From NCBI GenBank assembly GCA_007449985.2, contig VIIQ02000725.1:62001-126000 (forward strand): 64,000 nucleotides of DNA, given 5' to 3'. The position numbers were made by a program, and so were the translations under genes. Shown piece after piece: positions 11,450 to 21,488 of this stretch (position 1 is the stretch's first letter; each line of letters opens with the position of its first letter). The stretch comes from Desmodesmus armatus. Its lineage: Eukaryota; Chlorophyta; Chlorophyceae; Sphaeropleales; Scenedesmaceae. The notes under the pieces are model-generated. The model searched no databases. It worked only from the letters and a program-made list of their open reading frames with translations, and had not been told where the DNA came from.

Positions 11450-14400
11450 GGCTGTTGCTGCTGCTCCACACTGCATGCAGCAGAGTGCCAACACAGCAAT
11501 TAAAGCAAACACCATTTTGTGCCCCCAGCTCAGATGTAATGAACATCAGAGTCACACACAAGGAGATATGTAAGGCCTTTGCAAAGTCAGCATACTGTAT
11601 TGCTGCCAGCCAGTGGGTTCAGACACACACCCAGGCTCGGGCTCACCATCTTGGCCCCCTACACCATGCATCGGTGACGCCTTGCGCTCTTCCCACACAC
11701 ATGCCGTGCTGCTTTGCACGCAAGCCATATGCATACACTCCTCACAAATTCATCCTAGCCTTGGCACACCATATCTACCGCCCAGCGGTGAAAGTATCCA
11801 CTTGTAACACCCCCCCCCCCCCAGAAAATATCTCCCGTACCTGTCGTGTGGACCGGGGGGCATGGGGCCAAAGAGCCTTGGCAAGCAGACATCTGGTGCA
11901 GCTGCTCTGCGTGCTTGGTGATCAAACCAACTGCAGATATTGAAACATTTGGCAGTGATGTTGGACATGTGAGATGACAAGAGAAGGGAAGGGGGGGGTA
12001 CATGGAGAGGGAAAGAGCGCTACTGCAGCACACATTTGCAGCGACTGCTTGCCCATTTCACAACAGCATCTTGGTTGTAATGCAGCTACATCCTGAATGT
12101 CGCTGACAGGCGGCAAAACAAACAAAGTACAGTACAGTACAGCACAGTACTGTTTACAGTATAGTGTGGTACGGTATGGTACGGTGCGGTACAGTACAGT
12201 GAATGACTAATAAGCAACCACACGGTGACCCACCCATCTACCTACCTACCAATTGCCTCCCTCCTTCACTCGCTCACTGACTCTTGCACGTGGCAGTCAT
12301 GCACCCAACAATGCACTCGCTCACTCACTCACTCACTCACTCACTCACTCACCCACCCACCCACCCACCCACCCACCCACCCACCCACCCACCCACCCAC
12401 CCACTCACCACCACCCACCCCACTCCCCGTCACTCACTCTTGCAAGCTCACTCTGTGGCACATGGTGGCCATTGCCACCCCAGCATCTCTGAGCAGCGCA
12501 GCAATGGGTGTCCCCACAATGTTGCTGTCACCCAGCACCACAGCAGTCTTGCCTGCAACGCTGATCCCCGAGCGCGACAGCAGCTCTACGACACCCAGGG
12601 GTGTGGCAGGGACGAATCGAGGGGCGCGGCCTCGCATCAACATGCGACTATAAGGCGGCAGCAGCGGCAGCAGGAGCAGCAGCAGCAGCAACAACAGAAG
12701 AAAACACAGCAGCAGCGGTGACATGAGCAGCTGCAGTAGCAGCAGAGATGCAGAGGGACGGGTGGCAGCAAGAGTGCCATGCACCTGCCAACACGCACCT
12801 GCCGTAGCTCATTTGTGTCTGCATTTCTTTTGAGAGCTTGTAGACTCAAACAAGCGCTCAAAAGAAATGCAGACACAAACAAGCTTCGGCAGGTACGTGT
12901 TGGCAGGTGCATGGCAGGATGGCGGCACCACCGGCAGCAGCAGGCAACCTTGCAGGCTCAAAGTTGCCTCAAGCATGCCAACTTTGTAGCATGCCTGGGC
13001 CCACACAACTGCAGTCCACCTGATGCACCTCGGCTACACACATAGCACAACTGTAGCATTGAAACACACTTTATACATGGTGGCACCATTGAACACATGC
13101 CAGGCAATGACTGCCGCGCTGCAACATGCCTTCTTCTGCTGGTTTGCATCCCACGCTGAGCAGGTGGAATCGTCCGTGGTGCATCAAAACTCCCTGAGCA
13201 AACCCTGCACTAACCCCACATCATCCATGAAACAGACTGTTGACACCAGCCTCAAACCTTCCTTCACTCTCTGACTTCGCCAGCCCCTTCGCAGCATCAG
13301 GTCACAGTGGCGCTACTGTCTGCTGCTGCTCCCCCCCCCCCCCCCCTTGCCCTCCTCTCACCCCATGTTGAGTGGGTGGAAGCCGTCCACGTCCTTGCGT
13401 GGGTCCAGGGCCTCCATAACCGCCTCCTCATCTAAGTGGGGTGGCAGCGGCAGCTGCACCAGCACACCGTCGATGGCCCTGTCGGCCGACACCTCACACA
13501 CACAGGCCTGCAGGATCCCAAGCAGCACACAGCCTCATTTTGTGCACAGTATTTTCTCCAGCACAGTCCCACATGCACTCATCCACCCGCTCTGTCGCAC
13601 ACACACAATTTTCGTGTGGTCTTGTAGACGTATTGTTGTGGGGCGCAAGAGGATCTATAACATTGCTTGCATGACTCACATGTACGCTAATCTGTCACAA
13701 CACTCAACTTGAGAGTCTCTCACGCACTCAAACATCACCTGCTTATCTGCTCCTCCCTCACTCATTCTGATTGTCAGTCATTCACTCACCCACTCACCCA
13801 CTTATTCACTCTCAGTCACTCACTCACTCTCACTCACTGCTCTTACTCTCTCACCCATGCACTCACTCTCACGCACCTGCAGGTCAGCCTGGCTGACGCC
13901 CTCAGGGAGCCGCAGTACACGGCAGTGAATACCGATGCTCCTGTTTTGCGTACAAGGGCAGGTGCTAAGATAGAATTTCGGTTAAATTGGCATGGCATTT
14001 GGCGGGAGGGAGGTGGTCAGGACTCAGCAGCCACGTTACAGCCCTTGCAGCTGCAGGATGTTATGCAGGGGGTGTGAGGTGCGTTTGGAAACGGAAAGTC
14101 CTGGACTTAGAAGATGGTTCAAACATAGTCATGTCATAAGCAACTGCATTGGCTGTGTGCTCTCTGCCTCCTCACCAGCTGCTGCCCCCCCCCCTTCCCC
14201 AGTCGCCCACTCTCCCCCCCCTCCCAGGTGGTTCCCGTCTCTCACTCACTTGCAGGCCTCCTGCTTGCGTGACACATATATCAGGCTGTCCGGCCTGCTG
14301 CCCACCAACACCACAGCCAGCCCAGGCCGCCTGTTCAGCGACCGGCTGATATCCTGGACCTGCTGCTGCAGCTCCTCAGACCATGCTGCTGCCACTGCTT

Positions 14401-14674
14401 TTCCATCCAGCACCCGCGCCCTGTGACTACGGCTGGCGGGTTCGTGCCTGCTGGCGGAAAAGAAGCCAGGATTTGCTGCTGCGTGGGCTGCTTGCGAGCT
14501 TGAGAGAGGATGCGTGTTGCTACTGGGAGGTGGCGGGGTTGGGACGGCCTGGGGGGTGGTGTGGAAGGCTGTGCTGAGGCGCAGGGAGAGGCACAGGGCG
14601 TCCCAGTGGGGAAGCTGCTGGTGATGGAGGTGCTGAGAGATAACACGTGCAAGGATAGATGTTTGAATCATCAT
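9489..14674 (-). CDS. folD: Methylenetetrahydrofolate dehydrogenase/cyclohydrolase (FolD type)
   Basis: Bifunctional one-carbon enzyme that oxidises 5,10-methylene-THF to methenyl-THF and hydrolyses it to 10-formyl-THF. Five phase-consistent exons: 14250-14674, 13877-13940, 13362-13507, 12452-12647 and 9489-10106; predicted 482 residues. Motifs in order: [35 protein letters not shown] with the YVxxK catalytic Tyr/Lys; [112 protein letters not shown]; and the signature [13 protein letters not shown]. About 90 N-terminal residues before the catalytic domain are Ser/Arg/His-rich and probably an organelle targeting peptide. Two oddities: a Gln/Gly/Pro-rich insert of about 90 residues between GINVVP and VVGDV, and Asp in place of the usual Arg in GRSxIVG. 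Intron 4 (10107-12451) is large and repeat-filled. Longer than bacterial FolD (about 285 residues) because of the leader and insert. Confidence 0.93.
10180..10790 (-). repeat. Four copies of the FolD last-exon 5' edge in the intron
   Basis: The start of the last FolD exon (encoding [20 protein letters not shown]) and its acceptor are repeated upstream on the minus strand, near 10188-10258, 10350-10422, 10520-10596 and, decayed, 10735-10790. The first three copies keep the reading frame, the CAG acceptor and the [12 protein letters not shown] coding block. They are separated by G-rich/C-rich spacers (polyG on the plus strand). Only the copy at 10106 downward continues into the rest of the exon. 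Confidence 0.9.
11325..11470. repeat. CTG/CAG microsatellite in FolD intron 4
   Basis: A run of CTG with TGT/CGG interruptions covers about 145 bases. On the FolD strand it reads as (CAG/CAA)n and would encode polyglutamine, but no splice-consistent exon includes it, so I treat it as an intronic microsatellite. Confidence 0.8.
11782..11840 (-). repeat. Dispersed intronic repeat, copy 1
   Basis: Read on the minus strand: a polyG run followed by GTTACAAGTGGATACTTTCA and CCG. The same arrangement, polyG then GTTACAAGTAGATACTTTCA, is found on the plus strand at about 39566-39601 in a DNA polymerase eta intron. In both cases the element has the sense orientation relative to the host gene. Confidence 0.65.
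12120..12210. repeat. GTACA/GTACG degenerate satellite
   Basis: Repeats of GTACA, GTACG and related pentamers cover about 85 bases of FolD intron 4. A similar short ACAGTACAGTACAGTA run is at about 54186-54201 in an intron of the VPS13-like gene. Confidence 0.75.
12305..12413. repeat. (CACT)n-(CACC)n microsatellite
   Basis: A block of CACT tetramers passes into a block of CACC tetramers in FolD intron 4, next to exon 4 of that gene. Related CACT runs lie at 13781-13870 and 46335-46380, and CACC again at 46440-46470. Confidence 0.9.
12775..12916. repeat. Inverted repeat, 66-bp arms, 10-base loop
   Basis: Arms 12775-12840 and 12851-12916 are reverse complements with about five mismatches by eye, leaving the loop TAGACTCAAA. 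The arms begin and end TGCCATGCACCTGCCAACAC / GTGTTGGCAGGTGCATGGCA. The element sits in FolD intron 3 (12648-13361). It could be a small foldback transposon or a hairpin precursor RNA. Confidence 0.9.
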
Positions 14675-15097
14675 GGCATGCTATGGGTATGTGGCTAGCT
14701 GCTTGTCTGCTGTGAGACAGTCTGGCAGCAGTACTGACTATGTGAGCCTGTTGTTGGCTGCCTCCGGTACAGGATGATGAGTGAATGCACAAGTGTAATA
14801 ACTCATACTCTTTGTCCATGGAGATGCTGAGATAGACGACCTAGTGAAGGCTGACGGTGACTGATCTTGACTCATGATAGTGACTTTCCGGTAGCCCGTG
14901 GCACCACTGCTCTCTATCGGCATAGTAGTAACAGCGTTTGCCCAAGTCCCGTACGTTGCCAAGGCTGGCACGATGCCGGCTGTAGAGCTACAGCTCTGAG
15001 AACATTGGACGCCTGCTCGGCAGTCTGAAGCCATGGGCTAACGGGCTGAACATAGCTCAACACTTATTCAACCCCACCCTTCTCGAGTGTCTCGGCC

Positions 15098-18000
15098 ATG
15101 GCGGAGGTGATAGATCTGCAGCAGGTAGACAACTTGCTGAAGGTGCATGTTGTGCCTGTGGTGTCAGCAGTCGACTTAGTGGGCCTGCAGGGCCTGCTAA
15201 AGCACCTTCTTCAGGGACAGAAAGACTCCAATGACCAGCTGCAAAGGCATGCCGCCGACATCGATGCTCTCAAAGCAGCACAGGCAGAGGTCTCCCAACA
15301 AGCAGGCGCTGGGACCAACGCGGATGTCACCACAGCTGCTCTGGAGGGCCTGCAGGTGCGTTGAAGAGCGGCTGACGTACAAAACGTCCTGATTGGCGAA
15401 ACTTTCAGTGCGGAATTGAGCTCGCTCTTGACTGTCCACTACAGGGCCAGCTTGCAGCACTGGACAAGCGGCTGTCTGACCTGGAGGCCCAGCAGCAGCA
15501 ACCAGCAACTGAACCCAGCACAGGCCAGCACACCATGCAGGATATGAGTGGGGTCAGCACAGCTGCAGACACCACCAGCACAGCCCCTCCTGCAGCAGAC
15601 CTGCTGTCAGCTTCAGTGCCAACAGCACCATCAGATCAGCAACCCACAGGCCTCTCAGAGCTGAGGCAGCAGCAGGACCAGCTTGCTCAACAGCTTGCCA
15701 ACATAGCTGCAGCACACAAGGGCATGCAGCAGCAGCTGTCAGCCCTGCAGGACAGCAAGGCAGACCGGGGTGGTGTCCGAGACATGCTGGCAGAGGGCCT
15801 GGCGGGAAAAGCAGATGCTGCTGCTGTCAACCAGCTGAAGGCTCAGTTGGGGGACAAAGCAGACAGGAGTGAGCTAGATGCTTTGCTGAATGCCATGGCA
15901 GCAGGAAGCAGCGGCCCATGCATGGACGATGAGCCCAGCAGCTCAGGTGCAGGTGGTGATGACCCTGCAGATGATGCCAGCACAGCAGCTGCAGGAAACG
16001 GACAGCAGCCGGAGTCCGACCATGCATCAAGCAGGAACAGCAGTGAGCAGCAGCCAGCAGGAGACGGCATGGCACCTCGTGCTGATGCTGGGGCCGGTGC
16101 GGGTGGCAGCAGGCGCAGCACTAGGGAGCAGGGGTCCGCTGGTGATGTGGCACAGCAACTGTCAAAGCTTCAGCTGCAGTTGGCAGTGCTGCAGGACAGA
16201 CTGAACAAGAAGGTGGGTGTTTCTGTCAAGTCTCAGTGACACAGCATGTATCTCAACTGAACTGGACGGCCCAGCAACTTCATGGAGCACTCCAGCACCC
16301 TTCTGTAGCTGCATGCGCAGGAGGATTGGCCACCTCGTCTTCAACTGAAAGGTGCACAGAGATGTTTTCAGGGCATCACCATGCTGTCCTGCTCTGCTAC
16401 ATGCTGCTGACGTGTTGCTTGCAACTGCCACACTTCATGCCCAGGCGGATAGCCAAGCTGTTACAGACCTAGCAGACGGCCTGGCATCAACCAACAGCCA
16501 AGTAGCAGACCTTTCAGATGCCCTGCAAGCCCTGCAGCAGCAGGCGCAAGCCACAGAGGGCGCTCCTGCAGCCCTCACATCCGCTGCAGACGCATGGGAC
16601 CCCAGCACAGCACAGCAGCTTGCAGCCAGGCTTGCAGCACTGGAGGGTGCTTTGCCCGGCCTGCAGGCAGCAGTAGCGGCATCGCAGCAGGGGCGCAGGG
16701 TGTCAGGGGAGCAGCCAGCATCTAGCAAGCTCGTTCAGGTCCTGGCAGCGCAGCTGGCAGAGCTAACCGGCAAGGTTTCCCGCCTCTCAGCACAGGCTGC
16801 TGACGGCACCAGCGGCCCATCACAGCCGGCGGATCCTGCAGATGATTCATCCACACCAGCATTAGCTGGGGCAGAGAGTGGGGCAGGAGCAGGTGCAGAT
16901 GTAGCAGCGGGAGGGTTTAGCGGGGGATCTGCAGGAGGGTTTGGGGCGGAGCTTGCGGCTGAGCTGGATGGCCGTCTGTCTGACCTGGAGGCGCTGGTGC
17001 AGGACTTGACTGTGTTGAAGGCAGACCAGGGTGGAGTACAGGAGCTGAGGTCCCTTCTGGCTGACACAGCCACACAGGTGAGCGCTACCATCATGCTGTT
17101 TGTGTGCAGTCCATGCTGCTCGGAGGATTAGTAATTGCCTTTGCATCCTGCACAGCTGGGCACTTGTGCGGTCGCCGCGATGATGATCACACCCTGATAC
17201 AGTGCAGGTCTCAGTGGGCAGCATGCTGCCTTGCGGCACTAGCCAGCAACGCAGCAAGTCAGGAGGGTTCGTTATAACGTGTAATAACACCGCACTGTAC
17301 TGCCGTATGTTGCCCCACAGGCTGACACAGACCAGCTGCGGCAGAGGCTGGCCTCCCAGCAATCCCTCCTCGACAGGCTCGCTCGCCAGATCAGCAGCCT
17401 CTCCAGCATCAGCCACATCCCCAGCGCTGGCGCCGGCAGCAACAGCAGGCCACAGTCCGCCGCCAGCCGCAGCCGCGGTCACAGCTCAACAGGCGCTGTG
17501 ACCCCAGCGTCACCTGAGTATAGCTTCTTCGGTGGTGGTGCTGGCGCGGCAGGAGCAGCAGGAAGTCAGGATGGCATGCATGCAGGAGCTGCAGCAGGGC
17601 TCAGCACACATCATGATGATCATATGTATGCAGCAGGGGCCGGACAGCAGCAGGAGGGGTCCAGGTGGGGTGCAGAGTTCCCAGGTTCAGACGGGGTGGA
17701 TGTGGCAGGTGCTGGCGGGGTGTTGGATCAGGAGGGAGGGGCGGTGCTTGGGGCGCTGCAGGCCCAGGTGCAGTCTCAGCAGGCCAGTTTGGAGCAGCTA
17801 GCAGAGGCATTGTGTCTCCTGGCAACAGGGCAAGCGGCTCCTGCAGGGGCCGCTGCAGCTGCTGGTACTTTTGGTGCTGGAGCAGCAGCAACGGCAGCAG
17901 CGGCAGGTCGTGGGGGCCTGGGCGTTCTGCAGATGCCTGCAGATTCAGATGCGGTGGACTTTGCAGCGGGGCGGTCGCATGGGGCTGGGGACGGTTCCGT

Positions 18001-20281
18001 GCCAGAGACGCCCAACCTGCGCTTTGCAGGAGCGAGGTCTTCGGCCAGTGCAGCAGCAGCAGAGTTGGGTGGCGCTGCCGGCCAGGGCGGTGCATCAGCG
18101 GCAGCACGGCCGGGTACTGCAATGGAGAACAACCGCGGCCCGATTGGCAGCAGGCTTGGGGCTGGCGGCAGCAGCAGCAGCACAGGGATGGGAGATGCCT
18201 GGGGCAGGGCGGCAGGCCTGCAGCAGTTGCCAGCAGCAGCAGCAATGTGTGGGGAGCCTGGGCCCCAGGTGGCTCGTCTCAAGCGGCTGCTCCAGACGGG
18301 GCAGGTTGGGCGGAAGATGGACTGGTTTGATCCCACACTCCTGCAGAAGATGGTGAGTGGCAGCGCTAGCATGGAACAGCTCAGGGACAAGCAAAACTCC
18401 TGGGCAGGATGGTGTGCACGGCACAAAGGGGTCCTGGTTAGAGGCGGGTGCATGCCGAAGGTTGTGTCTGAAGACTGGTTGTTGGGTAATGCAGGCACTG
18501 CAGGCGTTGCTTGGCAGGCAAGGCCTGTCCCCTCACCAGTCAAACTTGACGTGTGTGCTGTGCTGCTGTGCTGCTGTGCTGCTGTGCTGCTGTGCTGCTG
18601 TGCTGCTGTGCTGCTGTGCTGCTGTGCTGCTGTGCTGCTGTGCTGCTGTGCTGCTGTGCTGCTGTGCTGTGCTGTGCTGTGCTGTGCTGTGCTGTGCTGC
18701 AGGCCCAGCGGTTGGCAGCCATTGATGCGCTGTTGAGGAATGGGGCTGGAGCTGGGGTGGCGGCCGGCGCGGCTGCGTCTGGAGATTTGGAGGGCAAGCT
18801 GCGGCGGCTGGCAGCTGATGTGCGGCAGCTGAAGGACAGGATGGGAGAGATGCTGGGTGTTGGAGCAGCAGGGGGCCAGCAGGTGAGAGGAGGGCAAGTG
18901 AATGTATTCACAGCAATTCCACAGCATTGGCTGACAGAGGAGAATATTTTTTCTCTGTGTTCTGTTTTGGCAATGGAGGTGCAGCACTCAACAGCTGCGG
19001 CGCAAGGATGCGACTGCAGTGGGTTTTCCCCGGGGGTATGATGTAAGCTGCAGCCGCTGCAATGTGTCGCTCTGTTGAGCCGTCTTAGTGTCAAGCTGCA
19101 ATGTGCTGTGCTGTGCTGTGATGTGCTGTGCGCGCAGGGTGGGCTGCGTGCATTGGGCCAGGCGAGTGACGGCGACCACAGCATGCTGTCTGGCAAGCCG
19201 CTGGGAGGCTACCGCTGCATGGCATGTGACAGGCCCCTGGCGACACTGGACTCACGGCCCGGGCCCTACCTGCCTTCTGGTCAGCTCCCTGTGAGCCTGG
19301 CATCTGGGGCAGAGGTGGCAGCAGGAGGCGCTGCAGCATTGGGCAAGGTGGGTACGTGTGTATGTTGACACCATCGTATGCTCAGCGAATTGAGTCAAGG
19401 AATTGTCCTGATGCTGTCCAACATGAGTCATGTGTATGAGGTCAAATCCAGCTCTGTCATCATGACTTAGATCGAGGAACGTTGCACGCACCGTTGTCAT
19501 GCCTGAAGTATGGTATGCCATCATGCCCTGTCTTTCCTGCTGTGCTGCCTTGATGCAGCTTCCACCCGCCAGCATAGGCAGCCGCAGAGCCACTGGGGAG
19601 GTGGCCTATGCAGCAGGCCAGCCCTCAGAGCCCCTGGTGGCCAGCAGCCCTGACGGCAGGCGCCTGGCAGGTCCCCAGAACTGGTACAAGGAGGGGCACG
19701 GCCTGCCTGCAGAGCAGCTGCCAAAGGCCGATGTAGGCCCACACCTGCCCCCAGGTGATCACACTGCTTTTGTACCTTGCACGTGCTGCAGCTGGTCCCG
19801 TTGAGGTACCTGGACTTATTCTTTGCTGTTTTGGTTGTCAACACGCTCGAGGGTTTTGCGCTCGAGCGCGGAACTTGCATGTACATACACAAGAGCGGCA
19901 GCTAGGTGTTCAGCATTCAGCCGTTGCGCGTGCATGCCTGCAAGGAGGGGATTGCCTGACGCGGACAGGATCTGGGCCTCCATGACATCCCATCGTGGTG
20001 CTGCTCTACAACATTCTTCGTTGTGGTGATGTTTGGCCAACTTGTAGCGTCCCATCGCTAGCGAGAGCGCTGCGGCTTGAACGCACACCATGTTGACGTC
20101 TGAACTTCGCTGTCTCTGCCGCTTGCATGTGCATCCAGGGGGTTGGCGCGGAGCGCAGTCGCTGAGGGGTGAGGATGGCATGCTGCCTTTGGTGCGTGGC
20201 GGCAGCACGGCCAGCACCACTGGCGGCACACCTAGGACGGCGGGGCCCGACAGGGGTGTCTCTAATGGCGGTGGCCGCTGA
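15098..20281 (+). CDS. Coiled-coil protein, QRICH2/C16orf96-like (DUF4795)
   Basis: Eight phase-consistent exons: 15098-15355, 15445-16212, 16445-17077, 17321-18352, 18703-18882, 19138-19347, 19559-19754 and 20139-20281; predicted 1139 residues from the ATG opening MAEVIDLQQVDNLL. Exons 1-4 encode repeated coiled-coil and low-complexity blocks (LKADQGGVQELRSLLADTAT, GKADAAAVNQLKAQLGDKAD) that match the KxDxxxVxxL heptad pattern of DUF4795 proteins. Exon 5 is a helix (GKLRRLAADVRQLKDRMGEM). Exon 6 holds the Cys signature GGYRCMACDRPLATLD, the CxxCDRP element of QRICH2/C16orf96-type tails. The last exon ends in a basic Gly/Ser/Thr tail (LVRGGSTASTTGGTPR). In animals such proteins are needed for sperm flagella; a flagellar or axoneme-associated role is inferred. 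Exon 4 contains a Gly/Ala-rich linker of more than 200 residues. Family call rests on the coiled coil plus the Cys motif. Confidence 0.78.
18550..18702 (+). repeat. CTGCTGTG microsatellite abutting a splice acceptor
   Basis: About 145 bases of tandem GCTGCTGT/GCTGT units run directly into the TGCTGCAG acceptor of exon 5 of the coiled-coil gene. A shorter CTGTG run precedes the acceptor of exon 6 (19108-19130). The array appears to serve as the polypyrimidine region. Confidence 0.9.
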
Positions 20282-21488
20282 GAAGCTGCCATGATCGTGC
20301 TGCACGGGACGCTCGTTGTAAATGTGTCACTGGATGGCAGTCTTGAGTGCAACTGGTTTGTTGTGCTAGTGCGGCCAAAGGCAGGTTTTGCGCTGTGGCT
20401 CGGCCAAATTGGACCGGCAACTTCACCACTCCTAGAGCGGCATTACTTACTGAAATCGCTGGGCAAGGCATTGGTCAAGCGGGTGTGGCGTGCCTGCTGT
20501 GGTGTCGTGACTCAAGGGGCTCCTGTTGACATCAAAAGCTGTTGTGGGATTTTGGGGCTGCAGTTCCTTCTGCAATTGCCACCCGTCTGGTTGACACAAG
20601 GCTGTGTTGGATGACTCAACAATGACCCTTGAAAAGCATCATCACTTTCATGGGCACTTGTGCTGCAGTGCTACAGCCGATTCTGTCACAGTACTGCTGA
20701 TTGCATGGACACTAGCCTGTGTGAGTCCTGGTGCATTTCTGCAGGCCCCCAGTTCATGCCAGATTCATGAAATTGATGCGGCAGCATTACCCATTAGCAG
20801 TGGGTGTTACAGGAGCGCAAATGGACGCCAGGCACAATCTCTGGACTCAATGCTACTGCTGGAACATGCTGCCTGTTGACAAATCACCTTTTAATCCGTG
20901 ACAAATCATCCTGAAATCGCCAGTGGTCGGTCATCAGTCATGGCAGTTATCCGTTGCACGTCACAACTTGCCTATGACCCGGCACCCAGGAGTGACCCAA
21001 GGGTACCCAAAGGCGATCAACCAGCCATTTCGCTTGTTCTTTGAAAGTCCACCATCGTTCGTCACCTGAACTCTCTGGCACCAACTGCAGCACCCAGTTG
21101 ACCAGCCCCAGCAGACTGCAGCAGCAGACGATGATGCATCAGCAGCATGATCAAGCCTTGCCCTTCGTATCCTGCTACCAGCCATCTGCCAACCAACAGC
21201 CCCTAACAGCACCAGCTGTAGCACCAACAACAGCACCTGCTGGCGTGTGCATCATGCGCGCACAAGGCCAGGATGCAGTTGTGGACGCGAGCACACTACA
21301 GCAAGCTGGCTTGAAGACACGCTACTCTGCTTCATGCATACCAGTGCGTACCTGTGCGTGCTAATTTCGGCGTGTGCCCTAACAAGCAGTAGCCATGCCA
21401 GGCTGTTGTCCACTAGCATTGTCACAGCGCACCAAACCCTAGCCAGCACGCTGCTGCTGCTATGGCCACACATGCCCTGCCCCTGCAG
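20282..21488. other. Intergenic region, nothing convincing
   Basis: This region follows the stop of the coiled-coil gene and probably begins with its 3' UTR. Open frames here are short and without domains. No RNA gene or repeat array was seen. Confidence 0.4.

Noticed and set aside
11272..11499. Polyglutamine open frame on the minus strand inside FolD
   Set aside because: It is the CAG reading of a microsatellite; no splice-consistent exon joins it to the FolD motifs.
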